NCBI GenBank assembly: GCA_910585645.1 | Contig: CAJUFP010000012.1 | Span: forward strand, 1 to 64,000 | From: an uncultured Hungatella sp. | GTDB taxonomy: Bacteria > Bacillota > Clostridia > Lachnospirales > Lachnospiraceae | DNA length: 64,000 bases | Direction: 5' to 3' | Part shown: positions 48,921 to 57,130 of the stretch, in pieces | Numbering within the stretch: the first letter of the stretch is position 1 | How the letters are laid out: the number at the start of each line of letters is the position of its first letter | Translations under genes and position numbers: made by a program | The notes under the pieces: generated by a model | Told to the model about the DNA's origin: nothing | The model's input: the letters and a program-made list of their open reading frames with translations, nothing else | The model's database searches: none

Positions 48921-50352
48921 AATCCTCTCCCTCTGCTCTCAGCTCAAATGTCTCCGGATCAAATAAACCCCCGCGCAGTTCCACCCTCCACCGGACTTCC
49001 TTTACGGGTTCAACATACAGGGAAGAATACCCAAGACTTCTTTCCTCCTCGTGCTGCCCCTTCGTCGTTCCCCCTATAAAAACAGAGACAGGGCCGTCAC
49101 ATCCGCCGATCAGAGTAACGGCGGCAGCCCTTTTTCCAACCCCTTTTGCCTCTTTTGTAAGAACCGGCCCGTCCCCCTGACAGCAATCCCTCACAGCCAG
49201 AGACTCCCCCAAAGGCAGCTCTGACTTTAGAACATACTCCATCACACAGCCATGAGAGGGAATGCGGTAATCTTTCAGACATTTCTTTATATTCTTCACT
49301 TCAGCTTCCATATTATATGGCCTGCACCCCAAAATCACAAGCTCCATCTTTTGACCTGTAACAGGGTGGGAAAAGCGCTCTGTCCTCTCCCCACAGCCCA
49401 CCTCTGTGACAAAAGTATACCCGCAGGGTATCTGCTCCTCCCCAGCTTCCACAGTCAGCCGAAAAGTCAGAGTCCCTCCTGCCGCCGCGTTCTTCAGGGC
49501 TGCGGCCGACTCTGGGTCTTTAGCCCGAAAGCTTCGCCGAAACACCTGCCACCCGTCCAGCCCATCCAGCCCGTACTCCGCGGCCAACACATCCTCCGGA
49601 CGATGTCCTGCAGCCTTGCGTCTCATATCCCCAGGAGCCCCATCTCCGACAGTCGCCTTCCCGGCACACGTTTCCTGGTCTGGCACAGCCCTGCCGCTCA
49701 CTTCCTGACTTGTCCCATCTCCCACATATGCCGGTCGGTCTACAGCTTCTCCGGTATGCGCTTCCTGACCTCCCCCGTCCCTGGCATCCGCCTTCCGGCC
49801 TCCTCCATCCCTGACATCCGCCTTTCGGCCTGCTACATCCCTAACATCTGCCTCCTGACCTCCCACATCCCTGACATCCGCCTCCCGGCCTCTCACATCC
49901 TTAACATCCGCCTCCCAACCTGCCACATCCCTAACATCCGCCTCCCGGTCTCCTCCATCCCTGACATCCGCCTCCCCATCCAGCCCTCTGGGCTGGATGC
50001 ACATACTGCTGCCGCCAGCACTGGCCCACTCTCTCCCATCTATCTCCACCCGAAAATTCGCCTCAAAAGAAAATGGATTCTCCTTCTCTGCCATCCTCTG
50101 CTGCGCGGGAGACATCTCCTCCTCCCGTCCCTTCCAAACTCCCCACGCATCCCAAAACTTCCCCACTGCTTCCCCCGGCACGCGGCGGCAGATATCCACC
50201 ACGATCCCCTCCTGACACACGTACACAGCCGGCGCCCGCCACCAAAAACCCCCGCAGCGAAACTTGGCCCCGCATCTTAAACAAGATCCCGGCCCATGCT
50301 CCTCCCGCCCCATGCCGTTATGCCAAAAATTTCTCCCAAAATATACATCCAT
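48898..50352 (-). CDS. Uncharacterised protein with internal EADVRD decapeptide repeats
   Basis: 484 residues. The N-terminus has two Cys pairs (CLRCGAKFRCGGFWW) that may bind zinc, followed by FEANFRVEIDGREW. Residues ~127-226 consist of about ten 10-residue units such as EADVRDVAGR, degenerating towards the end. The C-terminal half has a CGYTFVTEVGCGERTERFSH segment and KMELVILGCRPYNMEAEVKN, which I do not recognise. A ribosome site (GAGGAAAGAGG) is present. It is in a tight series topB - this gene - dCMP deaminase. The repeat block looks like a recent expansion inside a linker. Confidence 0.65.
   Translation of the reverse strand: MDVYFGRNFWHNGMGREEHGPGSCLRCGAKFRCGGFWWRAPAVYVCQEGIVVDICRRVPGEAVGKFWDAWGVWKGREEEMSPAQQRMAEKENPFSFEANFRVEIDGREWASAGGSSMCIQPRGLDGEADVRDGGDREADVRDVAGWEADVKDVRGREADVRDVGGQEADVRDVAGRKADVRDGGGRKADARDGGGQEAHTGEAVDRPAYVGDGTSQEVSGRAVPDQETCAGKATVGDGAPGDMRRKAAGHRPEDVLAAEYGLDGLDGWQVFRRSFRAKDPESAAALKNAAAGGTLTFRLTVEAGEEQIPCGYTFVTEVGCGERTERFSHPVTGQKMELVILGCRPYNMEAEVKNIKKCLKDYRIPSHGCVMEYVLKSELPLGESLAVRDCCQGDGPVLTKEAKGVGKRAAAVTLIGGCDGPVSVFIGGTTKGQHEEERSLGYSSLYVEPVKEVRWRVELRGGLFDPETFELRAEGEDYGAKGQD
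49675..49974. repeat. 30-bp in-frame tandem repeats (about 10 units)
   Basis: On the plus strand units read like CATCCCTGACATCCGCCTCC followed by CGGCCTC. Seven are clear and three are decayed. They encode EADVRDxxGx decapeptides in the gene 48898-50352, with frame kept. Confidence 0.85.
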
Positions 50353-50377
50353 CCCTTTGCCTCTTTCCTCTCACGGC

Positions 50378-52630
50378 TTAAGGCTTCTCTGACTCCAGCT
50401 TCAGCCCAGCCAAAGCCTGGGCGAACGCGTTATTCAACGGCTCTTTCGCCTCTCTCTTCTGCTGCTCCATATACCGGTTCACATCCCGCTTCGTGACTCC
50501 GGCCCCCTCTTTCTTCCTGCGCTCCACAAAAGAGTTCAGTTTCTCCTTGTACCCGCACCGGCACACAAAGATCTGCCCGTCTCCCTTGCCCCGCAGTTCC
50601 ATCTTCTTGTGGCAGTTGGGACACCGGGCGTTAGAGGTTCTGGAGATCGTCTCCCGGTATCCGCACTCCCGGTCCTGACACACCAGCATCTCGCTGTTCT
50701 TGCCCTTCACAAGAAGCATCCTCTTTTCACACCGGGGACACTTGTGGTTCGTCAGGTTGTCATGGCGAAAACTGCCCTCACCGCCCTTTATCTCCTGGAT
50801 CAGATCCATAGAATACCTGCGGATATCCCGCATAAACACATCCCTCTTTAAACTTCCCCCTGCAATCTTTGACAGCTTCATCTCCCAGTCCGCCGTCATC
50901 TCCGGCTTCTTTAGGTCCTCCGGCACCAGTTTAAGAAGCTGCTTTGCCTTGGAGGTGAGAAAGATCTCCTTTCCCCTCTTCTCCAGCAAAAACGAGGAGA
51001 ACAGCTTCTCGATGATATCCGCCCTTGTGGCCACGGTCCCAAGGCCTCCCGTCTCCCCCAGAGTCCTGGCCATGGCCTTGTCGCCGGATTCCATGTAGGC
51101 CGCCGGATTCTCCATAGCCGACAAGAGAGCGCTCTCCGTAAAATGGGACGGCGGCTTTGTCTTTCCCTCAATGACAGCAAACACAAGGCCCTTTAACACA
51201 TCCCCCTCCTTCACCTGGGGCAGCCTTTGCGCGCCGCCTTCGCCGCCGAAATCCCTCATACCATTTTTCTCGTCTCCGCCCTCTTCCCAGTCGTCGTCAA
51301 AACTTCCGGCCCCGCCAGCTTCCCCATCGTACACGGCTCTCCAGCCCAGATCTTTCACCACATTCCCCCTGGCCGTAAAGGTCTCCTGTCCAACCGTCAC
51401 GGTCAGGCTGGTCTGCTCATACTCACAGGGCGGATACAAAACCGCCAAAAACCGCCGTACCACCAGGTCGTAGATCCGCCGCTCATCCACAGTCATGTGG
51501 TCCAGCTGCACAAACTGTTCCGTGGGGATGATGGCGTGATGATCCCCTACCTTCTTATCATCCACAAACGCCAGGCTCTTTGGCAGAGGCCGGTTCACCA
51601 GCCGCCCTCCAAGGACCCGGTAAGGCCCTGCCGAGCAGGCCCGTAGCCGCTCTTTCAGAGTGGGGACAATATCCGAGGTCAGATACCTGGAATCCGTTCT
51701 GGGGTAGGTCAGAACCTTGTGATTCTCGTAGAGCCTCTGCATAATGTTCAGCGTCTCCTTGGCCGAATAGTCAAACCGCCGGTTGGCCTCCCTCTGCAGT
51801 TCTGTCAGGTCATACAAAAGGGGAGCCGCGGTTTTCCCCGGACTTCTCTTTACCTGGATCACCTGCCCGTCCTTCCCCTTCACCTGCCCTAAGATTTCCT
51901 GGGCTCTGTCTTTGTCAAAGGTGGTAAAGCTTTTGGACTTTTTATCCTGCCATGCCAGAGTGATCCCCTGAGCCTTTGCCTGGATCTTGTAGAAAGGCTT
52001 TGGCACAAAATCCCGGATCTGCTCCTCCCTCTTGGCGATCATAGCCAGGGTGGGCGTCTGGACCCGGCCGCAGGAAAGCTGGGCATTGTACTTGCAGGTC
52101 AGAGCCCTGGTGGCATTGATCCCCACCAGCCAGTCCGCCTCCGCCCGGCACATAGCCGCGTCGTAGAGGGGCTCGTACTCCTTCCCGTCTTTCAGCTTTT
52201 CAAAGCCCTCCCGGATGGCCTTGTCTGTCACCGAGGAGATCCACAGCCGTTTTACAGGCTTATCACTGCCCGCCTTTTTGAGAATCAGCCTTGCCACCAG
52301 CTCGCCCTCTCTCCCCGCGTCCGTGGCGATGATGACCTGGTTTACATCCTTTCTGTGAAGCTGAGCCTTTACGGCCTGGAACTGCTTTGACGTCTGCTTA
52401 ATGACCTCCAGCCGAAAATGCTCCGGCATCATGGGCAGATGCTCCATCTTCCACTCCCGGTACTTCTTGTCATAATCCTCTGGGTCCGCTAAAGTCACCA
52501 GATGCCCCAGCCCCCAGGTGACGATATAGCGCTCCCCCTCGATCCATCCGCCCCCCTGCTTCGAACACTTCAGAACCCGGGCAATATCCCGGGCAACCGA
52601 CGGTTTCTCCGCAATCACCAATGCTTTCAT
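50378..52630 (-). CDS. topB: DNA topoisomerase III
   Basis: A 750-residue type IA topoisomerase from ATG 52630 (MKALVIAEKPSVARD). It has a TOPRIM domain (IIATDAGREGELVARLIL), CGRVQTPTLAMIA, and the catalytic tyrosine in TYPRTDSRYL (about residue 308). The C-terminal region carries two zinc-ribbon modules (CPRCEKRMLLV with CQDRECGY, and CPNCHKKMEL with CRCGYKE). It decatenates replication or recombination intermediates. Copies are common both in chromosomes and in mobile elements. GGAAGGAG lies upstream. The preceding gene (52653-53009) is 22 nt away, so they form an operon. Confidence 0.95.
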   Translation of the reverse strand: MKALVIAEKPSVARDIARVLKCSKQGGGWIEGERYIVTWGLGHLVTLADPEDYDKKYREWKMEHLPMMPEHFRLEVIKQTSKQFQAVKAQLHRKDVNQVIIATDAGREGELVARLILKKAGSDKPVKRLWISSVTDKAIREGFEKLKDGKEYEPLYDAAMCRAEADWLVGINATRALTCKYNAQLSCGRVQTPTLAMIAKREEQIRDFVPKPFYKIQAKAQGITLAWQDKKSKSFTTFDKDRAQEILGQVKGKDGQVIQVKRSPGKTAAPLLYDLTELQREANRRFDYSAKETLNIMQRLYENHKVLTYPRTDSRYLTSDIVPTLKERLRACSAGPYRVLGGRLVNRPLPKSLAFVDDKKVGDHHAIIPTEQFVQLDHMTVDERRIYDLVVRRFLAVLYPPCEYEQTSLTVTVGQETFTARGNVVKDLGWRAVYDGEAGGAGSFDDDWEEGGDEKNGMRDFGGEGGAQRLPQVKEGDVLKGLVFAVIEGKTKPPSHFTESALLSAMENPAAYMESGDKAMARTLGETGGLGTVATRADIIEKLFSSFLLEKRGKEIFLTSKAKQLLKLVPEDLKKPEMTADWEMKLSKIAGGSLKRDVFMRDIRRYSMDLIQEIKGGEGSFRHDNLTNHKCPRCEKRMLLVKGKNSEMLVCQDRECGYRETISRTSNARCPNCHKKMELRGKGDGQIFVCRCGYKEKLNSFVERRKKEGAGVTKRDVNRYMEQQKREAKEPLNNAFAQALAGLKLESEKP

Positions 52631-52652
52631 CAATCCATACACTCCTTCCAGA

Positions 52653-53009
52653 TCACTCTTGATCCCCGCTGCCTGCCCTATCTTCTTCCTCCAAACCGGC
52701 AGGACAGTTTTTCGCCCCGAACGGCACCAGCTCCAGCCTTTTAAAAATCGCCCACAAATAGGGCGCCCCAAACACATTCAGCTTCTTAGGTCCTGTCATC
52801 TCCCTGGGCCGTTCCAGTACCCTGTTCCACGCAGCCTCAAAGGTGCTTCTGGTAATGGACTTGGTCCTGCGGCTGATAAACAGCTCCCCGCCCTTCATGG
52901 TATACGTAAACGGCAGCCCCTTGGCTGTCAGGATCTCCTCCTTTTGATGCTGCCTGATCATCTCCCAAACCTGGTCACATGTAAATCCTTTCGAGGTATC
53001 GGAACTCAT
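52653..53009 (-). CDS. Small hypothetical protein upstream of topB
   Basis: 118 residues from ATG 53009 (MSSDTSKGFTCDQVWEMIRQ) behind ACGGAGGAGAC. GLPFTYTMKGGELFISRRTK, SITRSTFEAAWNRVLE and KKLNVFGAPYLWAIFKRL suggest a compact DNA-binding-like or wing-containing fold. I do not recognise the family. It probably shares a transcript with topB. Confidence 0.7.
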   Translation of the reverse strand: MSSDTSKGFTCDQVWEMIRQHQKEEILTAKGLPFTYTMKGGELFISRRTKSITRSTFEAAWNRVLERPREMTGPKKLNVFGAPYLWAIFKRLELVPFGAKNCPAGLEEEDRAGSGDQE

Positions 53010-53107
53010 CTGTGTCTCCTCCGTTCTTCTTTCGCTTTTTAACTCCCTGGCAAATCCTGCTCCTTCTGTTGACATCCATTCTACCATGATTTTGCCATAT
53101 AAAAAAG

Positions 53108-53149
53108 CCCTGATATTTCATTTTGCCCTCTTTCCATGAAATATCAGGG
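53108..53149 (-). terminator. Rho-independent terminator of the subtilase gene
   Basis: CCCTGATATTTCAT and ATGAAATATCAGGG form a perfect 14-bp stem. On the minus strand the stem is followed by GCTTTTTTATA. It sits just past the subtilase stop codon. Confidence 0.92.
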
Positions 53150-53170
53150 TTCCCTCTTCTCGGACACACT

Positions 53171-54415
53171 CTATATTCCCGGCTCAAGACCATAGGTAAT
53201 TGCCCCATAAGCGTCCAGCACGCCCCCTGTGGCCGTCTTTCCCTCCATGCTCTCCACAGATCTGGCGGAATCCAGGATGGCTTTCTTCACATCCATAAGA
53301 TCCAGATCCAAACGGCAGCTGTAGATCAGAGCCGCCGTCCCTGTGACCATGGGCGCCGCCATGGAGGTTCCCGACATATAGGCATAGCCTCTATCCGGAA
53401 CAGGGCCCAGGATAGCCATGCCCGGAGCCGCCAGGTCCACGCTGACGCGGCCAAAATTAGAGCTGGCATCCAGGGAGCCGTCAAACAGCATACTTCCCAC
53501 AGTGATGATATTGTCCGCCCCAAAGGAGGCCGGATACATGGGAAGATCGTCAATGCTGTAGCCGCGGCCCGACGCGTCCCCGTTCCCTGCGGAAACCACA
53601 AACAGCATGGGAGAATCCCTCATAAGCCTTTCCAGCTCCTCGTCCCTTGTCATGGTGCCCATACTCAGGTTGCAGATGGAGGCGCCGTTATCCTGCGCGT
53701 ACCGGATGGCCCTTTTCACAGAGGAGGAGACGCCTTTTCCCTCATGGGTGTCCAGAACCTTTAAGACCATAAGCTTCACATACCGGCTGTCCGCGATCCC
53801 GCAGGTCCCCTGGCCGTCCCAGGCCGCGGCGATGGTCCCGCTGCTGTGGGTTCCGTGGTCCTCCTCCGGCCCCGAAACAACCCGGTTATCCTCTTTGCAG
53901 AAATTCCAGCCGTTTATGTCGTCCACATAACCGTTGTGGTCATTGTCAATGCCGTCACCCGGGATCTCGTCCTCATTGACCCAGATGGAATCCGCAAGCT
54001 CCGGATGGCTTATGTCCACACCGGTGTCAATAACAGCCACAATCACCGGGCGTCTGCCCGGAGCCTGTTCATAGAACTTCCATGCTGCCTCCATGCCCGT
54101 ATCCGCCCCGGCAGAGGCCTTGACCCACCACGCTCCCCCGGCTTTCCCCTTCTGGATATGGGGATCAATAACCGCCTGGAAAGCCGTCTCCCCTTCTGTC
54201 AGCCCTCCATGGATGCCTTCCATCCGCACGGAGAAATCGCCCCTGTTCTTTAACGCCCACTGATACTCATAGTAGGAGTCGCCGCTGACAAAGGGCAGCC
54301 GTCTGCCATCTTTTGAGTGGCTCTCATAGACGCCGGATCCCTGTCCCCATCCATGGGTCAACCATATGGTCAGAAACATCCACGCCGCGCCAAACAAACA
54401 TAATCCTCTCTTCAT
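53171..54415 (-). CDS. Secreted subtilisin-like serine protease (S8)
   Basis: 414 residues. The signal peptide is RGLCLFGAAWMFLTIWLTHG. A roughly 95-residue propeptide-like part follows. The catalytic triad is Asp in VIAVIDTGVDISHPEL-like context (VAVIDTGVD), His in DHGTHSSGT and Ser in SGTSMAAP, with the oxyanion Asn in VVSAGNGD. DNDHNGYVDDINGW is a common calcium-site-like loop. The protease probably acts outside the cell or at the wall. AGAAGGAGGAG precedes the start. It is monocistronic, with a strong terminator. Confidence 0.93.
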   Translation of the reverse strand: MKRGLCLFGAAWMFLTIWLTHGWGQGSGVYESHSKDGRRLPFVSGDSYYEYQWALKNRGDFSVRMEGIHGGLTEGETAFQAVIDPHIQKGKAGGAWWVKASAGADTGMEAAWKFYEQAPGRRPVIVAVIDTGVDISHPELADSIWVNEDEIPGDGIDNDHNGYVDDINGWNFCKEDNRVVSGPEEDHGTHSSGTIAAAWDGQGTCGIADSRYVKLMVLKVLDTHEGKGVSSSVKRAIRYAQDNGASICNLSMGTMTRDEELERLMRDSPMLFVVSAGNGDASGRGYSIDDLPMYPASFGADNIITVGSMLFDGSLDASSNFGRVSVDLAAPGMAILGPVPDRGYAYMSGTSMAAPMVTGTAALIYSCRLDLDLMDVKKAILDSARSVESMEGKTATGGVLDAYGAITYGLEPGI

Positions 54416-54506
54416 AGGGCCGCTCCTCCTTCTATGGCGCAGGCTCCCTGCTCTCTAAAGGGGCCTGGCGCTGACATCGGAAATCTCTCTTAGCGTCGCG
54501 ATCTAA

Positions 54507-56687
54507 TCAGGTAGCTGCCTTAAAGGCCTTGCCGCCCACCCACACCATAACGCTCCTTGGGTGGATGACAAACGTATTGCCGGAAAGGACGCTGCCTGTA
54601 TTCTCCGTCCTTCCCTCCCATGTATCGGCCGTCAGTTCCCACGCCATGTTCTGTGGCAGCTCAGGCAAAAGCACCGCAACTTCTTCCCAGTAGCTGTTAG
54701 AAGCCACGTAGATCACCTCCGGCTCTTTCCCTTTCTCCTGGCCTGCGAACATAACGCCCACATACCGCTCGTGGTCCGCAAACTGCCCTCTCCACGGCTT
54801 CTCCCCGTGAAAGCTGATGTCCGGAAACCCGCAGGCCCCGTCGCTGACGTTTCGTCTCAATACCCTGTGGCTCTTGCGGAACTTTATCATATACTGGAAA
54901 AAGCGGAACATATTCCGGTTTTTCTCTAACATGGTCCAGTCCAGCCAGGAGGTGATATTGTCCTGGCAGTAGGCATTATTGTTGCCAAACTGGGTGTTGC
55001 AGAACTCGTCCCCGGCCAGAAACATAGGGATCCCCCTGCTGCACATAAGGAGGCAGAACGCGTTCCTCATCATCCGCCGCCTTAAGCGGTTAACCCCCTC
55101 GTCCGCGGTCTCCCCCTCGGCGCCGCAGTTCCAGCTGCAGTTGTCCCCTGCCCCGTCGGTATTGTTCCAGCCGTTCTTCTCATTGTGTTTCTCATTGTAA
55201 GAGTACAGATCGTACAGAGTAAACCCGTCATGGCAGGTGATGAAGTTTACGGACGCGTTCTTTCTGGCGCTGACCTCATAGATGTCTCTGGAACCGGCGA
55301 TGCGCAGAGCCGCGGCCTGAGCCATGCCCCCGTCGCCTTTCAGGTAGCGGCGCATATCGTCGCGGTACCTTCCGTTCCACTCCGCCCACCGGTTCCAGGA
55401 CGGAAAGGTCCCTACCTGGTAAAGGCCCACCGCGTCCCACGCCTCGGCGATCAGCTTCACATCCCCAAGGATCGGATCAAAAGCCAGGGACTGAAGAAGA
55501 GGCGGCTTGTTCATCGGCGTGCCGTCCTCGTTGCGGCCCATGATGGAAGCTAAGTCAAAGCGGAAGCCGTTGACCCGGTAGGTGGTGACCCAGTACCGCA
55601 GACAGTTAAGGATCATCTGGTGTACAATGGGGTGGTTGCAGTTTAACGAGTTGCCGCAGCCGCTGAAATTGTAGTAATCTCCCTCCGGGGTCAGGAGATA
55701 GTATATATTGTTGTCAAAGCCTTTAAAGGAAAAGAAGGGGCCGTTTTTGTCTCCCTCCGCCGTGTGGTTAAACACCACGTCCAGATAGACCTCGATCCCG
55801 TGCTGGTTAAACACCTGGATCAGGTTCTTAAGCTCGTTGCCCTCCCGGTTATACTCCGTGCTGGCAGTGTAGCTGGTGTTGGGCGCAAAGAAGCTGACCG
55901 TGTTATAGCCCCAGTAGTTGTACAGCTTCTTTCCGTCCACCACCCGGTAATCCTGCATCTCGTCAAACTCGAAAATAGGCATCAGCTCCACCACGTTGAC
56001 TCCCAGCTCCAGCAGATAGGGCAGCTTTTCCATAAGCCCCTCAAAGGTCCCCGGATGGAGGACGCCGGAGGAGGCATCCTTGGTAAACCCTCTCACATGA
56101 AGCTCATAGATAATCAGATCCTCCATAGGCAGCAGAGGCTGCTTGGAAGTCCCCCAGTCAAAGTCGTCCTTCACCACCCTGGCTTTGTACTGGTGGTCAA
56201 GGGCCGACAGATCTCCCCACTGGCTCTGCCCTGTCACCGCCTTGGCATAAGGATCTAAAAGATACCGGGTCCTGTCGAAAATAAGGCCCTTCTTCGGGTC
56301 GTAGGGTCCGTCTACCCGGTACGCGTACTCAAACTCCTCGATATTCAGCTTAAACACGATCATGGAATATACATTGCCGATCCGGTAGTGGTCCGGAAAC
56401 GGCAGCACCGCAAACGGTTCCTTCTCCTGGCGGTGGAACAGCAGCAATTCTATGGATGTGGCGTTATGGGAGTACACGGTAAAGTTCACTCCCCCGGGGA
56501 TAGCCGTGGCTCCGTTAACCTCATAAAAACCAGGCCTCACGTCAAACCCGTCAATATGATCCATGGGTACCAGATGGATGGCGCGGGGAAGGCTTATCTT
56601 TTCCACTGTGCCGCCTGCGGCCTCTTCTTTCGGGTCTTTTTTATCCGTCACCGCGGTCATACTCCCAGCTTCTGTCTTTTTATGCAT
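54507..56687 (-). CDS. Glycogen debranching / isoamylase-type enzyme (GH13, GlgX-like)
   Basis: 726 residues from ATG 56687 behind TTAAGGAGGTACG. The N-terminal CBM48-like domain (GATAIPGGVNFTVYSHNATS) precedes a GH13 barrel. Seen are the nucleophile Asp in FRFDLASIMGR, acid/base Glu in LIAEAWDAVGLYQVG, and the third Asp in ITCHDGFTLYDLYSYNEKHN. It hydrolyses alpha-1,6 branches in glycogen or related glucans. An in-frame extension to 56987 would pass through palindromes and a promoter and is rejected. No other glycogen gene is near. Confidence 0.93.
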   Translation of the reverse strand: MHKKTEAGSMTAVTDKKDPKEEAAGGTVEKISLPRAIHLVPMDHIDGFDVRPGFYEVNGATAIPGGVNFTVYSHNATSIELLLFHRQEKEPFAVLPFPDHYRIGNVYSMIVFKLNIEEFEYAYRVDGPYDPKKGLIFDRTRYLLDPYAKAVTGQSQWGDLSALDHQYKARVVKDDFDWGTSKQPLLPMEDLIIYELHVRGFTKDASSGVLHPGTFEGLMEKLPYLLELGVNVVELMPIFEFDEMQDYRVVDGKKLYNYWGYNTVSFFAPNTSYTASTEYNREGNELKNLIQVFNQHGIEVYLDVVFNHTAEGDKNGPFFSFKGFDNNIYYLLTPEGDYYNFSGCGNSLNCNHPIVHQMILNCLRYWVTTYRVNGFRFDLASIMGRNEDGTPMNKPPLLQSLAFDPILGDVKLIAEAWDAVGLYQVGTFPSWNRWAEWNGRYRDDMRRYLKGDGGMAQAAALRIAGSRDIYEVSARKNASVNFITCHDGFTLYDLYSYNEKHNEKNGWNNTDGAGDNCSWNCGAEGETADEGVNRLRRRMMRNAFCLLMCSRGIPMFLAGDEFCNTQFGNNNAYCQDNITSWLDWTMLEKNRNMFRFFQYMIKFRKSHRVLRRNVSDGACGFPDISFHGEKPWRGQFADHERYVGVMFAGQEKGKEPEVIYVASNSYWEEVAVLLPELPQNMAWELTADTWEGRTENTGSVLSGNTFVIHPRSVMVWVGGKAFKAAT

Positions 56688-56790
56688 ATTCGCGTACCTC
56701 CTTAAGAAAAACTTACTGCTTTCATTATATGTCAAATTTATGATTTGTACAAGACAAAAGGGCGTATATTCTGATAATTTATGACGCTTT

Positions 56791-56940
56791 GGGTTACTGT
56801 TCACGGCCTGGTTGTTCACCACGCTGAACAACCAGGAAGATGCACGTAATGGCCGGAATCTGGGCCGCCCCATCACCGCAGGTGATTCAAAATGGCGGCC
56901 CAGGTTACTATTCACAGCCACACCGTGAATAGTAACCGCT
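56791..56940. repeat. Multi-stem palindromic leader element upstream of the debranching enzyme gene
   Basis: There are three strong inverted repeats in 150 bases. CCTGGTTGTTCA/TGAACAACCAGG (56807-56836) has a 6-base loop. CTGGGCCGCC/GGCGGCCCAG (56860-56903) has an inner ATCACC/GGTGAT. GGTTACTATTCAC/GTGAATAGTAACC (56903-56937) is a perfect 13-bp stem. The outer GGTTACTGTTCAC at 56792 resembles the last stem. It looks like a mobile palindromic (REP/BOX-like) cassette in the 443-base gap between two genes. Elsewhere in the gap I see only the promoter. Confidence 0.8.
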
Positions 56941-56975
56941 TTGGAGATCTTTACCCAAACAAATGTTCTTCCTCT

Positions 56976-57003
56976 ATTATAGAACATTTGTTCGAAATGT
57001 CAA
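56976..57003 (-). promoter_or_regulatory. SOS-type promoter with DinR/LexA-like operator
   Basis: On the minus strand TTGACA (57003-56998), 16 bases, TATAAT (56981-56976). The spacer contains CGAACAAATGTTCT (56994-56981), which fits the Gram-positive DinR/LexA consensus CGAAC-N4-GTTCG closely and sits where it would block RNA polymerase. A second CAAATGTTCT-related arm is downstream at 56960-56969 (pairing with 56981-56990). The only gene downstream is the debranching enzyme, about 290 bases away. Confidence 0.7.
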
Positions 57004-57130
57004 GTATTTTTTCGTTTTCTTTTCCGCCCTCCACCGCTGCGGACCTGCCCGCCTGCCATAAGGAAAAGTCCCGCTGCCATCAGGGTCTGGCTCCCTTCAT
57101 GGCATCGGAACTTTTGCCTTCAAACACCTG

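Noticed and set aside
56688..56987. N-terminal extension of the debranching enzyme to 56987
   Set aside because: It would translate through the -10 region and three palindromes. The ATG at 56687 has a perfect ribosome site and the extension has no domain similarity.
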